From Bacillota bacterium (GTDB taxonomy: Bacteria; Bacillota; Clostridia; Clostridiales; Clostridiaceae): 7,724 bases of DNA. Numbering within the stretch: the stretch's first letter is position 1; every line of letters starts with the position of its first letter. Under the pieces are notes generated by a model. It was not told where the DNA came from. It worked only from the letters and a program-made list of their open reading frames with translations, and did no database searches. A program made the position numbers and the translations under genes. The stretch spans positions 1 to 7,724 of the forward strand of contig JAEXSY010000414.1 in the NCBI GenBank assembly GCA_023440105.1. Reading direction: 5' to 3'. Shown one piece after another: positions 6,202 through 7,724 of this stretch.

Positions 6202-6971
6202 TAAAAAACACCTCCAAATATATCCTGCCAAAGAGATATAACCACACCGCTACCGATGGCTATGGCTATAGCCACCAGTATAGCTTCCACCCCTCTTGAA
6301 ACTCCAGATAGAAGATCGCCAGCAATAGTATCTCTAATAGCATTGGTAATAGCTATGCCAGGTACTAAAAGCATAACAGAGCCAATAATTATTTTATCAA
6401 CGTCTTGTCCTATGCCCATAGCAACGGCTGATAAGGCCATTATGGAAGTAGCAGCACCGCCAATTATGTTTATAAAAAAAGGATTAATTTTATAATCACC
6501 GATTAATGAGGTTATATATTTAATCACTACTCCAATAATGAAAGCGACAAAAGAATCCTTGAAGCTACCATTAAATAATAAGGTAAAGGCTCCAGCAGCA
6601 ATTCCTGAATAAAATAGGGTGGTTAATGAGTTATACCTTAAATTTGAATTTATCTCTTGCAGCTTTTTTTGAAAAATTTCAGGAGATAGTTTCCTTTCAG
6701 CAATATCTCTAGAAAGTTCATTAACCTTATATATCTTTTCTAAATCCACTGATCGCTTCTTTATTCTTCTTATGACAGAAATGTTTTCACCTCCTGAAGT
6801 AAAGGTAGAAACCATTATTCCCGTAGGAGTTACAAAGCTTTCTACAAATTCTACTTCATAAGAATAACAGATTCTGTTAATAGTTTCCTCAACTCTATAG
6901 GTTTCTCCGCCATTTTCTAATATTATTTTTCCGGCTTCTGCCGCTAATTTTATTATAGAGCTTTCCTTCAT
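6201..6971 (-). CDS. Threonine/serine exporter family protein, ThrE-type large subunit (DUF1212)
   Basis: A 256-residue protein matching the N-terminal half of ThrE, the threonine/serine exporter. A cytoplasmic domain of about 115 residues carries the hallmark GGETYRVEET (21-30) and TPTGIMVSTFTSGGE (48-62). It is followed by roughly five membrane segments (about 115-135, 142-158, 165-187, 194-211, 228-248) with the conserved LVPGIAITNAIRDTIAGDLLSG at 202-223. The ATG at 6971 has AAAGGAG on the - strand (6982-6988) as ribosome binding site. It is the first gene of a two-gene operon, overlapping the small subunit gene by one base, and is transcribed divergently from glyA from a good promoter at 7005-7033. 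A palindrome on that promoter suggests repression. Export of serine would fit the glyA neighbour, but direction and substrate are family-based inference. Confidence 0.92.
   Translation of the reverse strand: MKESSIIKLAAEAGKIILENGGETYRVEETINRICYSYEVEFVESFVTPTGIMVSTFTSGGENISVIRRIKKRSVDLEKIYKVNELSRDIAERKLSPEIFQKKLQEINSNLRYNSLTTLFYSGIAAGAFTLLFNGSFKDSFVAFIIGVVIKYITSLIGDYKINPFFINIIGGAATSIMALSAVAMGIGQDVDKIIIGSVMLLVPGIAITNAIRDTIAGDLLSGVSRGVEAILVAIAIAIGSGVVISLWQDIFGGVF
6209..6215 (-). promoter_or_regulatory. Ribosome binding site deciding the small exporter subunit start
   Basis: GGAGGTG on the - strand, seven bases before the ATG at 6201, inside the 3' end of the large subunit gene. It favours 6201 over the ATG at 6231, which would add ten residues and overlap the upstream gene by 31 bases. 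Confidence 0.85.
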
Positions 6972-7004
6972 AGTATTATTTCTCCTTTAATAATTATCTG
7001 CTGT

Positions 7005-7033
7005 ATTATAACAATATTTTTTACAATGTACAA
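7005..7033 (-). promoter_or_regulatory. SigA-type promoter of the exporter operon
   Basis: On the - strand, TTGTAC (7028-7033), a 17-base spacer, then a perfect TATAAT (7005-7010). The start would lie near 6998, giving a leader of about 27 bases before the ATG at 6971. The -35 box is inside the 18-bp palindrome at 7029-7046. Confidence 0.75.
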
Positions 7034-7046
7034 TATTAATATTGTA
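7029..7046. promoter_or_regulatory. Perfect 18-bp palindrome, candidate operator
   Basis: TACAATATTAATATTGTA is perfectly self-complementary. It overlaps the exporter -35 box and lies about 32 bases upstream of the glyA -35 box. Extra half-site copies of ACAAT occur at 7011 and 7023, and ACAATATT occurs at both 7011-7018 and 7030-7037. The position fits a dimeric regulator that represses the exporter and could also affect glyA. It matches no operator I recognise with confidence (not the PurR box, not a clear CodY box), and AT-rich DNA can produce palindromes by chance. Confidence 0.5.
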
Positions 7047-7077
7047 TGCAATTTATATCAGAATTCTTATAATATTA

Positions 7078-7106
7078 TTGCAGTTGTTAGGAATAAAATT
7101 TATAAT
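7078..7106 (+). promoter_or_regulatory. SigA-type promoter of glyA
   Basis: TTGCAG (7078-7083), a 17-base spacer, then a perfect TATAAT (7101-7106). The start near 7113 leaves a leader of about 26 bases, too short for a riboswitch or T-box, so control should act at initiation. Confidence 0.8.
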
Positions 7107-7138
7107 GTTATTACAAATATAACTGATGAGGTGTTGAA

Positions 7139-7724
7139 ATGAACTTTGATAACTTAAAGGATTCTGATTTAGAAATATTAGATTTAATTCAGGAAGAAGA
7201 GGACAGGCAAAAACATAATATCGAGCTTATTGCCTCTGAAAACTTTGCTTCTAAGGCAGTGATGGAAGCTATGGGTTCACCACTTAATAATAAATATGCT
7301 GAAGGGTATCCTGACAAGAGATATTATGGGGGCTGTGAAGTAGTAGATAAAGTAGAAAATCTAGCAAAAGATAGATTAAAAGAATTATTTGAAGCGGAGC
7401 ATGTAAATGTACAACCACATTCCGGGTCTCAGGCAAATATGGCGGTATATTTTGCTGTTCTTAAACCTGGTGACACTGTGTTAGGTATGGATTTAAGCCA
7501 TGGCGGACATCTTACTCATGGAAGTCCAGTTAATTTCTCTGGAAAACTATTTAACATTGTTTCCTATGAAGTTTCTAAGGCAACAGGAATGATAGATTAT
7601 GAAGAAGTTAGAAAAATTGCCCTAGAAAAAAAGCCTAAGCTCATTGTAGCTGGTGCAAGTGCTTATCCTAGAGTTATTGATTTTAAGAGGTTTAGAGAAA
7701 TTGCAGATGAAGTTGGTGCTTATC
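7139..7724 (+). CDS. glyA: Serine hydroxymethyltransferase (3' truncated by window edge)
   Basis: PLP enzyme of the cytoplasm that interconverts serine plus tetrahydrofolate with glycine plus 5,10-methylene-tetrahydrofolate, the main source of one-carbon units; many members also cleave threonine slowly. The first 195 residues are visible of about 410 usual. Conserved blocks: HNIELIASENF (26-36), NKYAEGYPDKRYYGGCE (51-67), VQPHSGSQANMAVYF (91-105), GMDLSHGGHLTHGSPVNFSG (116-135) and PKLIVAGASAYPRVIDF (166-182). The PLP-binding lysine lies beyond the window. The ATG at 7139 follows TGAGGTG (7127-7133) by five bases. The gene has its own promoter and is divergent from a ThrE-type serine/threonine exporter, with 167 bases between the start codons. 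No frameshift or unusual residue seen. Confidence 0.97.
   Translation, partial: MNFDNLKDSDLEILDLIQEEEDRQKHNIELIASENFASKAVMEAMGSPLNNKYAEGYPDKRYYGGCEVVDKVENLAKDRLKELFEAEHVNVQPHSGSQANMAVYFAVLKPGDTVLGMDLSHGGHLTHGSPVNFSGKLFNIVSYEVSKATGMIDYEEVRKIALEKKPKLIVAGASAYPRVIDFKRFREIADEVGAY

Noticed and set aside
7042..7073. Second glyA promoter: TTGTAT (7042-7047) with TATAAT (7068-7073)
   Set aside because: The spacer is 20 bases, outside the usual range; the promoter at 7078-7106 is far better.
7107..7138. Riboswitch or T-box before glyA
   Set aside because: The predicted leader is about 26 bases with no stable structure, too short for either.

Overview
The window is AT-rich and tightly packed. Gene content, order and strong GGAGG-type ribosome binding sites point to a low-GC Gram-positive anaerobe of the Clostridium type (inference; no rRNA or other phylogenetic marker is present). 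Nothing looks like a mobile element, CRISPR array, phage or other exotic system. It is a core chromosomal region with a few regulatory details worth a second look.

Positions 1-5322 hold one co-directional housekeeping cluster on the + strand, with gaps of 12-39 bases: the 3' part of the RelA/SpoT-type (p)ppGpp synthetase/hydrolase gene, dtd (D-aminoacyl-tRNA deacylase), a glyoxalase II-like metallo-beta-lactamase hydrolase, hemZ (radical SAM, coproporphyrinogen dehydrogenase family) and aspS (aspartyl-tRNA synthetase). The cluster joins stringent response, tRNA charging quality control and tRNA charging. It ends at a strong hairpin terminator just after aspS. hisS, which usually stands directly before aspS in Firmicutes, is absent here.

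Positions 5357-5765 hold a single-gene unit: a CsoR/RcnR/FrmR/CstR-family repressor of 96 residues. It has its own promoter (TTGAAA-N17-TATCAT) and a G-tract/ATAC...GTAT operator-like element over the predicted transcription start, so it is probably self-regulated. The metal-site His of copper CsoR is Tyr here and a vicinal Cys-Cys pair is present, so the inducer may not be Cu(I).

Positions 5764-6971 on the - strand encode a two-gene ThrE-type serine/threonine exporter, with the subunits overlapping as TAATG. It converges on the repressor gene across a bidirectional terminator. From position 7139 on the + strand runs the 5' part of glyA (serine hydroxymethyltransferase), divergent from the exporter. 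The shared intergenic region has good promoters in both directions and a perfect 18-bp palindrome over the exporter -35 box. Exporter and GlyA both act on serine (and possibly threonine), so the divergent pair may be a co-regulated amino acid balance module (inference).
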